Source of the DNA: an archaeon | GTDB taxonomy: Archaea > EX4484-52 > B79-G9 | NCBI GenBank assembly: GCA_013139905.1 | Contig: WSZW01000103.1 | Location: 1 to 11,693 of the forward strand | Length of the DNA: 11,693 nt | Reading direction: 5' to 3' | In this document: positions 1 to 6,928 of the stretch, piece after piece | Layout of the letters: each line of letters begins with the position of its first letter | How positions within the stretch are numbered: the stretch's first letter is position 1 | Program-made: the position numbers and the translations under genes | The notes under the pieces: model-generated | What the model was told of the DNA's origin: nothing | Databases searched by the model: none | The model's input: the letters and a program-made list of their open reading frames with translations, nothing else

Positions 1-1
1 T

Positions 2-511
2 ACTATAAAATTTAGGAATCGTATATTAAAACCACAAACTGTAATTAATTTAAATTGGAATAATGATATCAAAAAAAGAGCCATATTAATTGAAAAGAAC
101 TTATTTTTTTCTGAATGCACAAGTAAAAAAGATTTTTTAATTTTAAAAATATTGCAATTAATGGGAAAAGACGAAGAAAGTTTTTTATACATACAACCCA
201 AAACACAAAAAGCAGGTTTACTGTTTGATATTCAAAAAAATATATATCTCGGTTTTATTGTTTGGACAGATAAATCATTGAAGAATAAAAAGTACGCCAT
301 ATTAAGACAAATATTTATCACGAATGAAGAACGAAGAAAAGGTTATGGAACAAAACTTCTAAAGTTCTGGATAAAAACTTTTGCCGATAAAATAAATGAA
401 AGATATTGTATAGAAAGCCCAAACAAATTATCTCAGAAAATGTTAATTAGTTTAGGACACGCCAAAATTGAAGGTCAATATATTAAAGCAGGAAAATGTT
501 TTTTTATATAA
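2..511 (+). CDS. GNAT-family N-acetyltransferase, 5'-truncated by the window edge
   Basis: Predicted acyl-CoA-dependent N-acetyltransferase; the substrate cannot be told. About 169 residues are visible. The acetyl-CoA binding motif A is clear in the stretch LRQIFITNEERRKGYGTKLL (beta4, then the R/Q-x-x-G-x-G/A pyrophosphate loop as RRKGYG, then the following helix). Later, ESPNKLSQKMLISLGHAKIEG fits the C-terminal alpha4-beta6 part of the fold. The frame is open without a stop from base 2, so the gene probably begins outside the window; the first in-frame candidates inside are TTG 152 and ATG 161, with no Shine-Dalgarno site, and the upstream 50 codons read like protein. It ends about 120 bp before the ATPase operon on the same strand, with its own T-rich 3' end (T-run near 499-505). 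I see nothing linking it to the ATPase. The family call is good; the specificity is unknown. Confidence 0.75.
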   Translation, partial: TIKFRNRILKPQTVINLNWNNDIKKRAILIEKNLFFSECTSKKDFLILKILQLMGKDEESFLYIQPKTQKAGLLFDIQKNIYLGFIVWTDKSLKNKKYAILRQIFITNEERRKGYGTKLLKFWIKTFADKINERYCIESPNKLSQKMLISLGHAKIEGQYIKAGKCFFI

Positions 512-551
512 AGTAATTCAATTTTCTTACATCATCCAACCAACCCCAACA

Positions 552-606
552 AAAACTATAATAGTCCCTTGTGTTCATAATATACTACAGTTAGACATTA
601 GTCTAA
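552..606 (+). promoter_or_regulatory. candidate promoter of the ATPase operon
   Basis: The 124-bp gap between the acetyltransferase stop and the c-subunit start is the only gap upstream of the operon in the window. It contains AT-rich TATA-like stretches at about 552-563 (core CTATAATAG) and 576-585 (CATAATATAC). The second would place transcription start near 606, leaving a leader of about 30 nt that carries the ribosome binding site. A C-rich segment (CCAACCAACCCCAAC, 536-550) precedes it. Which TATA is used is inference. Confidence 0.4.
591..606. promoter_or_regulatory. perfect dyad TTAGAC-ATTA-GTCTAA, possible operator or leader hairpin
   Basis: TTAGAC and GTCTAA are exact reverse complements separated by 4 bases. 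The dyad lies between the best TATA-like box and the expected transcription start of the ATPase operon, where a bound repressor would block RNA polymerase. If transcribed, it could instead form a short hairpin upstream of the ribosome binding site. The role is inferred. Confidence 0.4.
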
Positions 607-626
607 TCTTAACGCATGATTTTAAA

Positions 627-632
627 GGTGAT
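627..632 (+). promoter_or_regulatory. ribosome binding site GGTGAT of the c subunit, deciding the start
   Basis: AAAGGTGAT complements the 3' end of archaeal 16S rRNA. Two adjacent ATG codons follow, at 633 and 636. The NAC gene in this window has 3 nt between GGTGAT and its ATG; the same spacing here selects ATG 636, because ATG 633 would leave no spacer. Confidence 0.65.
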
Positions 633-635
633 ATG

Positions 636-875
636 ATGGATGTTGGTTTAGGTTTATTGGCAGTAGGTGCCGGTTTGGCAGTTGGTCTGGCAGCTCTGGG
701 TTCCGGTGCAGGACAAGGAAAAGCAGCCGCAGCTGCAATTGGAGCTACCGCAGAAGATTCAAAAATGTTTGGAAAAAGTCTGGTTTTAGCCGGTCTTGTA
801 GAAACACAAGCACTATACGGATTAGTCGTAGCATTGATACTAATCTCCATTGGTTTTGGACTTATCGTAATATAA
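636..875 (+). CDS. atpK: A-type ATP synthase subunit c/K (membrane rotor ring proteolipid)
   Basis: A 79-residue two-helix hairpin that forms the membrane rotor ring carrying the coupling ion. Helix 1 spans about residues 3-37 and is Gly/Ala-rich (GLAALGSGAGQGKAAAAA). Helix 2 spans about 47-79 and contains the ion-binding carboxylate E56 in LVETQALYG. Single-hairpin length matches ordinary archaeal c subunits rather than the doubled or tripled forms. Q27 lies 29 residues before E56, and T57 and Q58 follow it, which together match the Na+ ligand set of the E. hirae K ring. V55 replaces the proline common before this glutamate (PETQ). The start was chosen from the upstream GGTGAT; a longer frame reading back to 468 overlaps the acetyltransferase and is not credible. 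It is the first gene of the operon seen here, 16 bp before atpE. Confidence 0.93.
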   Translation: MDVGLGLLAVGAGLAVGLAALGSGAGQGKAAAAAIGATAEDSKMFGKSLVLAGLVETQALYGLVVALILISIGFGLIVI

Positions 876-891
876 TTAATAAAAGATTCCT

Positions 892-1422
892 ATGAAACTA
901 GAAGAATTGATTGAAAACCTAAAAAACCAAGCGCAAGACGAAATCACGCGCATGCATTATGGCTTTGAAAATCAAATAAGAGATATAGAACAACAAGCAA
1001 GATTAGAGCGAATGCATCTAGATGAAGACTTAGAAAAAGAATTAGAAAAAGAAAAACACACACTAGAAAAAGAAATTTTAGGAAAAGCAATATTAGAATG
1101 CAAAAAAAACATCCTAAAAGAAAAAAAGAAACTAGTAAATCATGCAATTGATGAAGGAATCAAAAAACTAATGACCACCAAAAAATACGAAACATTTCTT
1201 AAAAATCAACTTAAAAAAGAAAAAAATGCCAAAATATACGGCAACAAAAATGATAAAACACTAAAAACACTAACAAAAAATAATTTCAAATCAACAGACA
1301 TAAAAGCCGGAATAATACTAGAGAAAAAAGACATCATAATTAACAAAAACATAGAAACAATACTTAAAAAAAATCAAGAGATCGAAGGAAAAATACAAAA
1401 TATATTGTTTAATGGTGATTAA
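892..1422 (+). CDS. atpE: A-type ATP synthase subunit E (peripheral stalk)
   Basis: Peripheral-stalk subunit that with H holds the A3B3 head against rotation. The protein has 176 residues, slightly short for the family (about 185-200). Residues 1 to about 105 form one long Lys/Glu-rich helix (EDLEKELEKEKHTLEKEILGKAILECKKNILKEKKKL), the coiled-coil segment; the remaining 70 residues are the globular head that binds the A/B N-termini. The C-terminal half shows the alternating pattern DIKAGIILEKKDIIINKNIETIL, matching the usual 'GGvv...DG.i..n.tf...l' strand-helix ending. Identity rests on this architecture and on its place between c and C. No strong ribosome binding site is seen; 16 bp separate it from the c stop, so coupling is likely. 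It overlaps atpC by 11 bp if that gene starts at ATG 1412. Confidence 0.85.
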   Translation: MKLEELIENLKNQAQDEITRMHYGFENQIRDIEQQARLERMHLDEDLEKELEKEKHTLEKEILGKAILECKKNILKEKKKLVNHAIDEGIKKLMTTKKYETFLKNQLKKEKNAKIYGNKNDKTLKTLTKNNFKSTDIKAGIILEKKDIIINKNIETILKKNQEIEGKIQNILFNGD

Positions 1423-2293
1423 CATATTGTTTGAAAAAGAATACGTATCAGCCAGAATTAAAGCAATGAACGGCCAGCTATTAAACAAAGAAAAATTAGA
1501 ATCCCTAAACCAGATAAAAACATCAGACGAATTTATTAGCGCACTTCATAAATCTGCTTACGAAAAAAACATAACATCAATCAATGAAAAAACATCCACA
1601 AATCTGAATATGAACTTCTTTGATTCAATCAATAAAATATCTGCATTCATGCCAAAAACATTTAATCACGACATGAAAATAATTGAATCTATGTGGGATT
1701 TTGAAAACCTAAAAACAATTCTATACACCATTTACGCCAAAAAAGACACAATAAATCTCAAAAAAACAATATATCCAAAAGGAATTATATACGAAACATT
1801 TATCCAATCAAAAATAACCTCTATTGAAGAGTTAGGAAATATGCTCAAAAACACAAACTATTATGAATCATTCATGATTGGATATACAACCTACAAAAAC
1901 ACAAAACAAATTTGCGACATCACATACGCACTCCAAAAACAATATTTCAATCTGCATAAAAAAACTAAGACAAAAGAAATATCTGATTTTTTTAAAACTT
2001 TTTTTGAACTTGAAGATTTCCAGACAATCACAAAACTAAAAAAACGAAATTTAAAACTTAAAGACACATATCTTTATTTCCCAAAAAAAACAGATGAAAT
2101 AAAAACCAAATACGAGAAACTACTAAACAAAGAATTACCACTAAAAAAATCAAAAGAAAATTATTTGCTTAAATACTCAAAAAGAAAAATACAAGAAAAT
2201 CCATTTTCATTCTTTTTGGTAATAGATTACATGATTAAAAAAAGACAGGAAATCCTGCACCTTCAATCAATAACAAGAGGTGTTATTGCTTGA
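1412..2293 (+). CDS. atpC: A-type ATP synthase subunit C (central-stalk to c-ring connector)
   Basis: Subunit C/d-type connector, a funnel of alpha-helices seated on the c ring that receives the D/F shaft. The N-terminal signature YVSARIKAMNGQLL corresponds to the Y-x-x-(A/T)-R-(V/I)-(R/K)-A-M-(K)-x-x-L motif of the family, and the C-terminal 'NPFSFFLVIDYMIKKRQEILHLQSITRG' region matches the conserved P-x-x-x-x-x-Y-x-x-x-(K/R)-x-x-E-x-x-N-(L/I)-R-x-I-x-x-G/A ending. Length is 293 residues if started at ATG 1412. No ribosome binding site precedes that ATG, whereas GGTGAT at 1413-1418 sits 8 nt before TTG 1427, so the real start may be TTG 1427 (288 residues, beginning just before FEKEYVSAR). 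It overlaps atpF by 4 bp (2290-2293), which implies translational coupling. Confidence 0.87.
   Translation: MVINILFEKEYVSARIKAMNGQLLNKEKLESLNQIKTSDEFISALHKSAYEKNITSINEKTSTNLNMNFFDSINKISAFMPKTFNHDMKIIESMWDFENLKTILYTIYAKKDTINLKKTIYPKGIIYETFIQSKITSIEELGNMLKNTNYYESFMIGYTTYKNTKQICDITYALQKQYFNLHKKTKTKEISDFFKTFFELEDFQTITKLKKRNLKLKDTYLYFPKKTDEIKTKYEKLLNKELPLKKSKENYLLKYSKRKIQENPFSFFLVIDYMIKKRQEILHLQSITRGVIA
1413..1418 (+). promoter_or_regulatory. GGTGAT, possible ribosome binding site for a TTG start of atpC at 1427
   Basis: A perfect GGTGAT lies inside the last codons of atpE, directly after the nominal ATG 1412 of atpC and 8 nt before an in-frame TTG. The spacing is longer than the 3-5 nt used by other genes here, so this is an alternative start rather than a firm one. 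Confidence 0.35.
2277..2284 (+). promoter_or_regulatory. ribosome binding site GAGGTGTT supporting the TTG start of atpF
   Basis: GAGGTG ends 7 nt before TTG 2290 and lies within the last codons of atpC. No in-frame ATG exists near the expected N-terminus of subunit F, and the next Met codon (residue 14) would remove the first beta-strand and the conserved GF. Confidence 0.7.
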
Positions 2294-2550
2294 TTTGCAC
2301 AGTCACAAAAGAACTGGAAATTGGTTTCATGTTCGAAGAAATTAAAAAAACATACACCAATCTGGACGAAATAAACGATGAAAAAATAGCAATAATAGAC
2401 CCAGTTTTTCTTGAAAAAAAAGAGCAAATAAAAAATTTGGAAAAACGCGGAATAATTATCATCCCCGCATCCAAATACGAAACTAAAAGAATAACAAGTA
2501 AATTTGTTAAAAACATAATCGGTGCAGAAATTGATTTAGAGGCAATTTGA
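2290..2550 (+). CDS. atpF: A-type ATP synthase subunit F (central stalk)
   Basis: Small rotor subunit that binds D in the central shaft and tunes ATP hydrolysis. The protein has 86 residues against roughly 100 in most archaea. The Rossmann-like order is visible: strand ICTVT, then KELEIGFMFEEIKKTY, equivalent to the 'GD.ET.LGF.LAG' segment with GF at residues 12-13 kept but the usual GD replaced by TK; then KIAIIDPVFLEK (strand 2 plus helix), then RGIIIIPASK (strand, with the conserved I-P) and a C-terminal helix. It starts at TTG with a good ribosome binding site, overlaps atpC by 4 bp, and is separated from atpA by a single base. Confidence 0.85.
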   Translation: MICTVTKELEIGFMFEEIKKTYTNLDEINDEKIAIIDPVFLEKKEQIKNLEKRGIIIIPASKYETKRITSKFVKNIIGAEIDLEAI

Positions 2551-2551
2551 A

Positions 2552-4216
2552 ATGAAAAACAAAAACGGAAATATTATTTTTATCTCGGGCGCAATAATAA
2601 AAGCTGAAGGTCTATCTAGTTCAATTAACGATTTATGTTTTATAGGTCCAAACAAACTTCTTGGTGAAATAGTAAAAATTGAGGATAAAATAATCACAAT
2701 CCAAGTTTACGAATCAACAAAAATGCTAAAAATAAATGATACCGTAACCACAACCGGTGAATCAATCACAGCAGAATTAGGACCCGGTCTTTTAGGAAGC
2801 ATTTATGATGGACTTCAAAGACCACTAACATCAATGGATAATTTCTTGAAAAATGGAACAACATACGACAAATTAGACAAAAACAAAAAATGGGATGTAA
2901 AAGTTACAAAAAAAGGAACAGTAAAAAAAGGCGAATTAATTGCAACAATCAAAGAAACAAAAACAATAACTCACAAAATTTTCGCTAAAAATGACGGAAT
3001 TATAAACATAAAAGAAGGAAAATACACAATTAAAGAAACAATAGGAACACTAACAACCAAAAATAAAAAAGAAAACATAACACTTATCACAAAATGGCCC
3101 GTAAAAGAAAAAATACCGTACAAAAAATATATTGCACCAGATAAACTACTTGTAACCGGTCAAAGAGTGTTAGACACCATGTATCCATTAGCGCTTGGTG
3201 GTGCCGGTGCTATGCCTGGTGGTTTTGGTACTGGAAAAACAATTTTAGGTCACCAACTTGCAAAATGGTCTTCAGTAGACATCGTAATCTTTGTAGGCGT
3301 TGGTGAACGTGGGAATGAAATGGCAGACATCCTCTTAGAATTCCCACAATTAGAAGACCTAAAAACAAAAGAAAAACTGCTAACAAGATCGGTTTTAATT
3401 GCAAACACATCAAACATGCCGGTTGCAGCAAGAATAACTTCAATTCATTTTGGCGCCCTTGTTGGCGAATATTACCGAAACATGGGCTATAACGTTTTAC
3501 TTATCGCAGATTCCACATCCAGATGGGCCGAAGCACTTCGTGAATTATCAGGAATGCAAGAAGAAATGCCCGGTGAAGAAGGATACCCCGTATATCTTGC
3601 ATCTCAAACTGGAATATTTTATGAACGCGCAGGCGTTGTTGAAACAGAATCAGGTTTAACCGGATCATTAAGTATAATCGGTGCCGTATCCCCACCCGGC
3701 GGAGATTTCACAGAACCCGTAACAGACGCGACAAAAAGAGTTGTAGACTGCTTTTGGACACTAAACGCAAATCTAGCATACCACAGACATTACCCCGCGG
3801 TAGACTGGAACGAATCATACTCAAATTACGACATAAAAGGATTAGAATCAATTAAAAATTACAGAATAAAAATGATGCAAACCCTGCAAAAAGAAAAAGA
3901 ACTAGAGAGAATCGCGCGCATCGTAGGTTATGACGCGCTTCCAAAAAAAGATAAATTCATGCTCCTTGTCGCGAAATTATTCCGTGAAACATTTTTACAG
4001 CAAAACGCATTTCATGAAATAGATAAATATTGCAATCCGGAAAAACAAAAAGAAATGATACAAACATTTTCCACATTACTAGATACCGGTCTTGAAAAAA
4101 TAGAAAAAAATCCTCATTTTGAATTCAACAAAGACCTAATTGAAAACATAGCAAGAATGAAATTTGAAGACAAAAATAATTTAGAATATTTAAGAAATGA
4201 AATAATAAATGCATAA
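2552..4216 (+). CDS. atpA: A-type ATP synthase catalytic subunit A
   Basis: Catalytic subunit of the A3B3 hexamer, making or hydrolysing ATP at the A/B interfaces. All expected parts are present in 554 residues (family about 580-590): an N-terminal beta-barrel (about 1-70, ISGAIIKAEG), ELGPGLLGSIYDGLQRPL (75-92), the non-homologous insert of A subunits (about 110-185), the P-loop GGFGTGKT at 223-230 with K229 and T230, GERGNE at 251-256 carrying the catalytic Glu, Walker B VLLIAD ending at D320, then STSRWAEALRELSG, and SPPGGDFTEPVT (380-391). The P-loop departs from GPFGSGKT, with Gly for Pro and Thr for Ser. No intein interrupts it. A weak AGAGG lies 9 nt upstream of ATG 2552, and the gene follows atpF by one base. 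Confidence 0.97.
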   Translation: MKNKNGNIIFISGAIIKAEGLSSSINDLCFIGPNKLLGEIVKIEDKIITIQVYESTKMLKINDTVTTTGESITAELGPGLLGSIYDGLQRPLTSMDNFLKNGTTYDKLDKNKKWDVKVTKKGTVKKGELIATIKETKTITHKIFAKNDGIINIKEGKYTIKETIGTLTTKNKKENITLITKWPVKEKIPYKKYIAPDKLLVTGQRVLDTMYPLALGGAGAMPGGFGTGKTILGHQLAKWSSVDIVIFVGVGERGNEMADILLEFPQLEDLKTKEKLLTRSVLIANTSNMPVAARITSIHFGALVGEYYRNMGYNVLLIADSTSRWAEALRELSGMQEEMPGEEGYPVYLASQTGIFYERAGVVETESGLTGSLSIIGAVSPPGGDFTEPVTDATKRVVDCFWTLNANLAYHRHYPAVDWNESYSNYDIKGLESIKNYRIKMMQTLQKEKELERIARIVGYDALPKKDKFMLLVAKLFRETFLQQNAFHEIDKYCNPEKQKEMIQTFSTLLDTGLEKIEKNPHFEFNKDLIENIARMKFEDKNNLEYLRNEIINA

Positions 4217-4239
4217 AATAATTTAGGTAGCAGATTAAA

Positions 4240-5589
4240 ATGAAAGAATATAAAACAATTTCATCAATAAAAAGCCCACTTTTATTTTTGAAAAACACAA
4301 AAAATATTGGTTTAGGAGAACTCGTTCAAGTCAAAACTCCAACTGGTGAAATACGGTCTGGCGAAGTTTTAAGTCTAACAAAAGATTTCTGCGTTGTAGA
4401 AGTGTTTGAAGGTACAAACGGATTAAATACTAATAACACAACAGTCACATTCTTAGAAGATACATACAAAATGAGTCTTTCAAAAGATATGCTCGGAGGC
4501 ATATTTAATGGTCTTGGAGATCCAATTGATATAGAATTTCCAATAGAAACAAAAAAAGATATAACAGGAAACCCCCTAAACCCATATAAAAGAAACGTAC
4601 CTGACGAATTTATCCAAACCGGTTTTTCTGCAATCGACGGTCTTATAACTCTTGTGCGCGGACAAAAACTTCCAATTTTTTCAGCATCAGGCTTGCCGCA
4701 CAACAAACTAATCGCAAAAATAGCAAAAAATGTATGCGACGAATCAAAAAAAGATCAAATTGTAATTTTTGCCGCAATGGGAATCACAAAAAAAGAATCA
4801 GAATATTTCAAAAACTTTTTTGAAAAATCAGGCTCCCTAAACAATCTAATTTTATTTTTAAATCTTGCAGAAGACTCTAGCATTGAGCGAATCATAACCC
4901 CAAGAGTGGCCCTTACAACCGCAGAATTTTTTGCATGGGAACTAAAAAAAGACGTACTGGTAATTTTAGGTGATATGACCAATTATGCAAACGCGCTTAG
5001 AGAACTATCCGCAATAAAAGAAGAAGTCCCGGGTCGTCTTGGATACCCAACATATCTGTATAGTGATTTTGCATCAATATATGAAAGAACAGGAAGAATC
5101 AAAAATCAAAAAGGTTCCATCACGCAATTAATATATCTAACCATGCCCGAAAACGATATAACCCATCCAATACCGGACCTCACAGGATACATAACAGAAG
5201 GACAAATATTATTATCTCAAAATCTAGAGCAAAAAGGAATATCACCCCCAATAAATATCATTCCTTCCCTTTCCCGTATGATGCACAAAGGAATTGGAAT
5301 AAACAAAACCCAAGACGCGCACATGCAGCTATCAAACCAAATATACAGCGCATATAGCGAAGGCATTCGTCTAGAAAATCTAAAAAACATCGTAGGTTCG
5401 GACGCACTAAGTCAAAGAGATAAACAATACTTATTGTTTAAAAACCATTTTGAAACAGACTTTTTATCTCAAAAAGAAAAAAGAACAATTAAAGAAACTC
5501 TTTTTATCGGCTGGAGCTTGCTTTCAATTCTACCAAAAGATGAATTAACAAAAATAGAAAAAAAATATATAACTAAATACATGGAATGA
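4240..5589 (+). CDS. atpB: A-type ATP synthase non-catalytic subunit B
   Basis: Non-catalytic partner of A in the A3B3 ring. At 449 residues it is close to the family length of about 460. Family marks: the N-terminal barrel with GELVQVKTPTGEIRSGEVL, MLGGIFNGLGDPID (84-97), TGFSAIDGL (127-135), a degenerate nucleotide loop PIFSASGLPHN (145-155) in place of a Walker A, VLVILGDMTNYANALRELS (239-257), PGRLGYPTYLYSD (264-276), and PSLSRMM (342-348), whose R346 corresponds to the arginine finger reaching into the A active site. AGGT at 4225-4228 is a weak ribosome binding site. A 23-bp gap separates it from atpA, the widest inside the operon after c. The stop overlaps the ATG 5586 of atpD. Confidence 0.97.
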   Translation: MKEYKTISSIKSPLLFLKNTKNIGLGELVQVKTPTGEIRSGEVLSLTKDFCVVEVFEGTNGLNTNNTTVTFLEDTYKMSLSKDMLGGIFNGLGDPIDIEFPIETKKDITGNPLNPYKRNVPDEFIQTGFSAIDGLITLVRGQKLPIFSASGLPHNKLIAKIAKNVCDESKKDQIVIFAAMGITKKESEYFKNFFEKSGSLNNLILFLNLAEDSSIERIITPRVALTTAEFFAWELKKDVLVILGDMTNYANALRELSAIKEEVPGRLGYPTYLYSDFASIYERTGRIKNQKGSITQLIYLTMPENDITHPIPDLTGYITEGQILLSQNLEQKGISPPINIIPSLSRMMHKGIGINKTQDAHMQLSNQIYSAYSEGIRLENLKNIVGSDALSQRDKQYLLFKNHFETDFLSQKEKRTIKETLFIGWSLLSILPKDELTKIEKKYITKYME

Positions 5590-6227
5590 TTACTATGAGT
5601 TTTTACGAAAAAAATATTGCAACAAGAACAAATTTAATAGATTTAAAAAATCAAATAATAATTTCTAAAGGCGGTCTTGAAATATTAAAAGATAAAGAAG
5701 ACGCACTCATAGCAGAATTCATGCAAGATATAAGAAAAACAAAAAATCTAAGAAATGAACTTAAAGAATCAATAAATAACGGAATAAAAAATCTAAATAC
5801 GGCATATGATTCGAACGGACAGACAAAAACAGATCTGCTAGCCATGTCATGCACGCCACAAATGAACATAGAAATAACAAACAAAAATATCATGGGTATT
5901 ATAATTCCGGAAATTCAAACCCAAAACATATCACGTCCTGCAGATAAAAGAGGATACGCAATAAACGATACAGACGAAACAATTGACAATACTGCAGATA
6001 TTTTTGAAAACGTTTTGAAAAAAACACTTAAAATTGGCGAAATTGAAAACAGCGCCATTATTCTTGGGAGTGAAATTAAAAAAACAAGAACCAAAGCAAA
6101 CGCAATAGAAAAAAACATAATTCCTAATCTTTATTCAGACGAAAAACAAATAAAAAGAGATTTAAATGAACGTGAAAGACAGGAAATTTCAAAAATAAAA
6201 AGAATAAAAAAAATGATGAAAAATTAA
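5586..6227 (+). CDS. atpD: A-type ATP synthase subunit D (central rotor shaft)
   Basis: Rotor shaft, the gamma equivalent, running as an antiparallel coiled coil through A3B3. The protein has 213 residues. Conserved N-terminal helix ATRTNLIDLKNQIIISKGGLEILKDKEDALIAEF matches the family pattern P/A-T-R-x-x-L-x-x-L-K...A-x-x-G-x-x-L-L-K-x-K-R-x-x-L. The C-terminal helix has RTKANAIEKNIIP followed by ERERQEISKIKRIKK, the equivalent of R-R-V-N-A-L-E-x-x-x-I-P and E-R-E-x-x-x-x-x-K-x-x-K. Start is ATG 5586, overlapping the atpB stop as ATGA, or ATG 5595 three codons later. It is the last operon gene seen. Its TAA overlaps the NAC stop on the other strand by 4 bp. Confidence 0.93.
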   Translation: MITMSFYEKNIATRTNLIDLKNQIIISKGGLEILKDKEDALIAEFMQDIRKTKNLRNELKESINNGIKNLNTAYDSNGQTKTDLLAMSCTPQMNIEITNKNIMGIIIPEIQTQNISRPADKRGYAINDTDETIDNTADIFENVLKKTLKIGEIENSAIILGSEIKKTRTKANAIEKNIIPNLYSDEKQIKRDLNERERQEISKIKRIKKMMKN

Positions 6228-6559
6228 TCATCATTCTTTAAAGACATTATAGCTTCTGCAATATCACCATCAGCATTTTTTAATGCAGTCATAGCTTTGT
6301 CTTCACTAACACTTGTCTGTTCTACAACCATCAAAACATCTTCTTTAGAAAAAGCATCAATACTTTTTTCACTTACTTCTCCGGATATTTGAAATGATTC
6401 CTGACCCATCATGATTATTTTCTGAACACCGGGATTGCTAATCACAATCTCTTTATCCGCGCATTTAATAATTACTTCACTAGCATCGATATCCACACTT
6501 TTCATGCCCATTTGACGCATCATCTTATCCATTTGTTTAGGATTCATTTTTCCAAGCAT
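6224..6559 (-). CDS. nac: archaeal nascent polypeptide-associated complex protein (NAC, alpha-like)
   Basis: Ribosome-associated chaperone that contacts nascent chains; archaeal NAC works as a homodimer of one alpha-like chain in the cytosol. The 111 residues show a Met-rich start (MLGKMNPKQMDKMMRQMGMKS), then the NAC beta-barrel domain at about 20-65 (VDIDASEVIIKCADKEIVISNP followed by VQKIIMMGQESFQISGEV), and a C-terminal UBA domain at about 75-110 (VEQTSVSEDKAMTALKNADGDIAEAIMSL). The order NAC-UBA and the length are typical. A GGTGAT ribosome binding site (plus strand 6563-6568) lies 3 nt before ATG. It is transcribed towards atpD, with a 4-bp tail overlap (6224-6227), and may share a transcript with the small gene 65 bp upstream. 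Confidence 0.95.
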   Translation of the reverse strand: MLGKMNPKQMDKMMRQMGMKSVDIDASEVIIKCADKEIVISNPGVQKIIMMGQESFQISGEVSEKSIDAFSKEDVLMVVEQTSVSEDKAMTALKNADGDIAEAIMSLKNDD

Positions 6560-6624
6560 ACAATCACCATAAATTTATTATTTTTTATTTTATTCATTAT
6601 TAATCAAATATTAAAAAACATTAC

Positions 6625-6924
6625 TTAACTTATACCATCTTTCATAGTAGCAACCAATTCAATAAACTTAATATTATCATCAACGTCTGTTTTTTTATAT
6701 ATAATTAAATTCACAACGGGATATTTTTGTATCGCACTATCACATAATTTAGCAACAGGATTAGAATAAACTGGAATATCTTTTTTATGTTCTCGTTCAT
6801 AATCATCATAATTAGATGTACCTAAAGGAAGTAAACCTAATAATGAAAAACTATCCGTAGTATTATTAATTTTATGTTCTCCTTTATCACCAGAAACTTT
6901 TTTATACACGTCATCTAGCCACAC
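6625..6924 (-). CDS. hypothetical protein, 99 aa, not recognised
   Basis: I do not recognise a family. It is hydrophilic and acidic in its first half (WLDDVYKKVSGDKGEH, NYDDYEREHKKDIP), then shows alternating strands and helices (PVAKLCDSAIQKYP, VVNLIIYKKTD, NIKFIELVATMKDG), suggesting a small soluble alpha/beta fold. There is no signal peptide, no membrane segment and a single cysteine. A GGTGAT site at 6929-6934 is 4 nt before GTG 6924, so I prefer that codon over GTG 6933, which lies inside the ribosome binding site itself. The coding status is supported by this site and by the 65-bp same-strand spacing to NAC. It is divergent from the permease gene. No function is proposed. Confidence 0.6.
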   Translation of the reverse strand: MWLDDVYKKVSGDKGEHKINNTTDSFSLLGLLPLGTSNYDDYEREHKKDIPVYSNPVAKLCDSAIQKYPVVNLIIYKKTDVDDNIKFIELVATMKDGIS

Positions 6925-6928
6925 ATAA

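Noticed and set aside
536..550. Minus-strand GTTGGGGTTGGTTGG as a G-quadruplex
   Set aside because: Only three G-tracts of two or more occur close together, so a four-tract quadruplex cannot form without using distant Gs.
468..635. Upstream extension of the c-subunit reading frame giving 135 residues
   Set aside because: It overlaps the acetyltransferase, lacks a ribosome binding site, adds non-membrane sequence unknown in c subunits, and a GGTGAT sits exactly before ATG 636.
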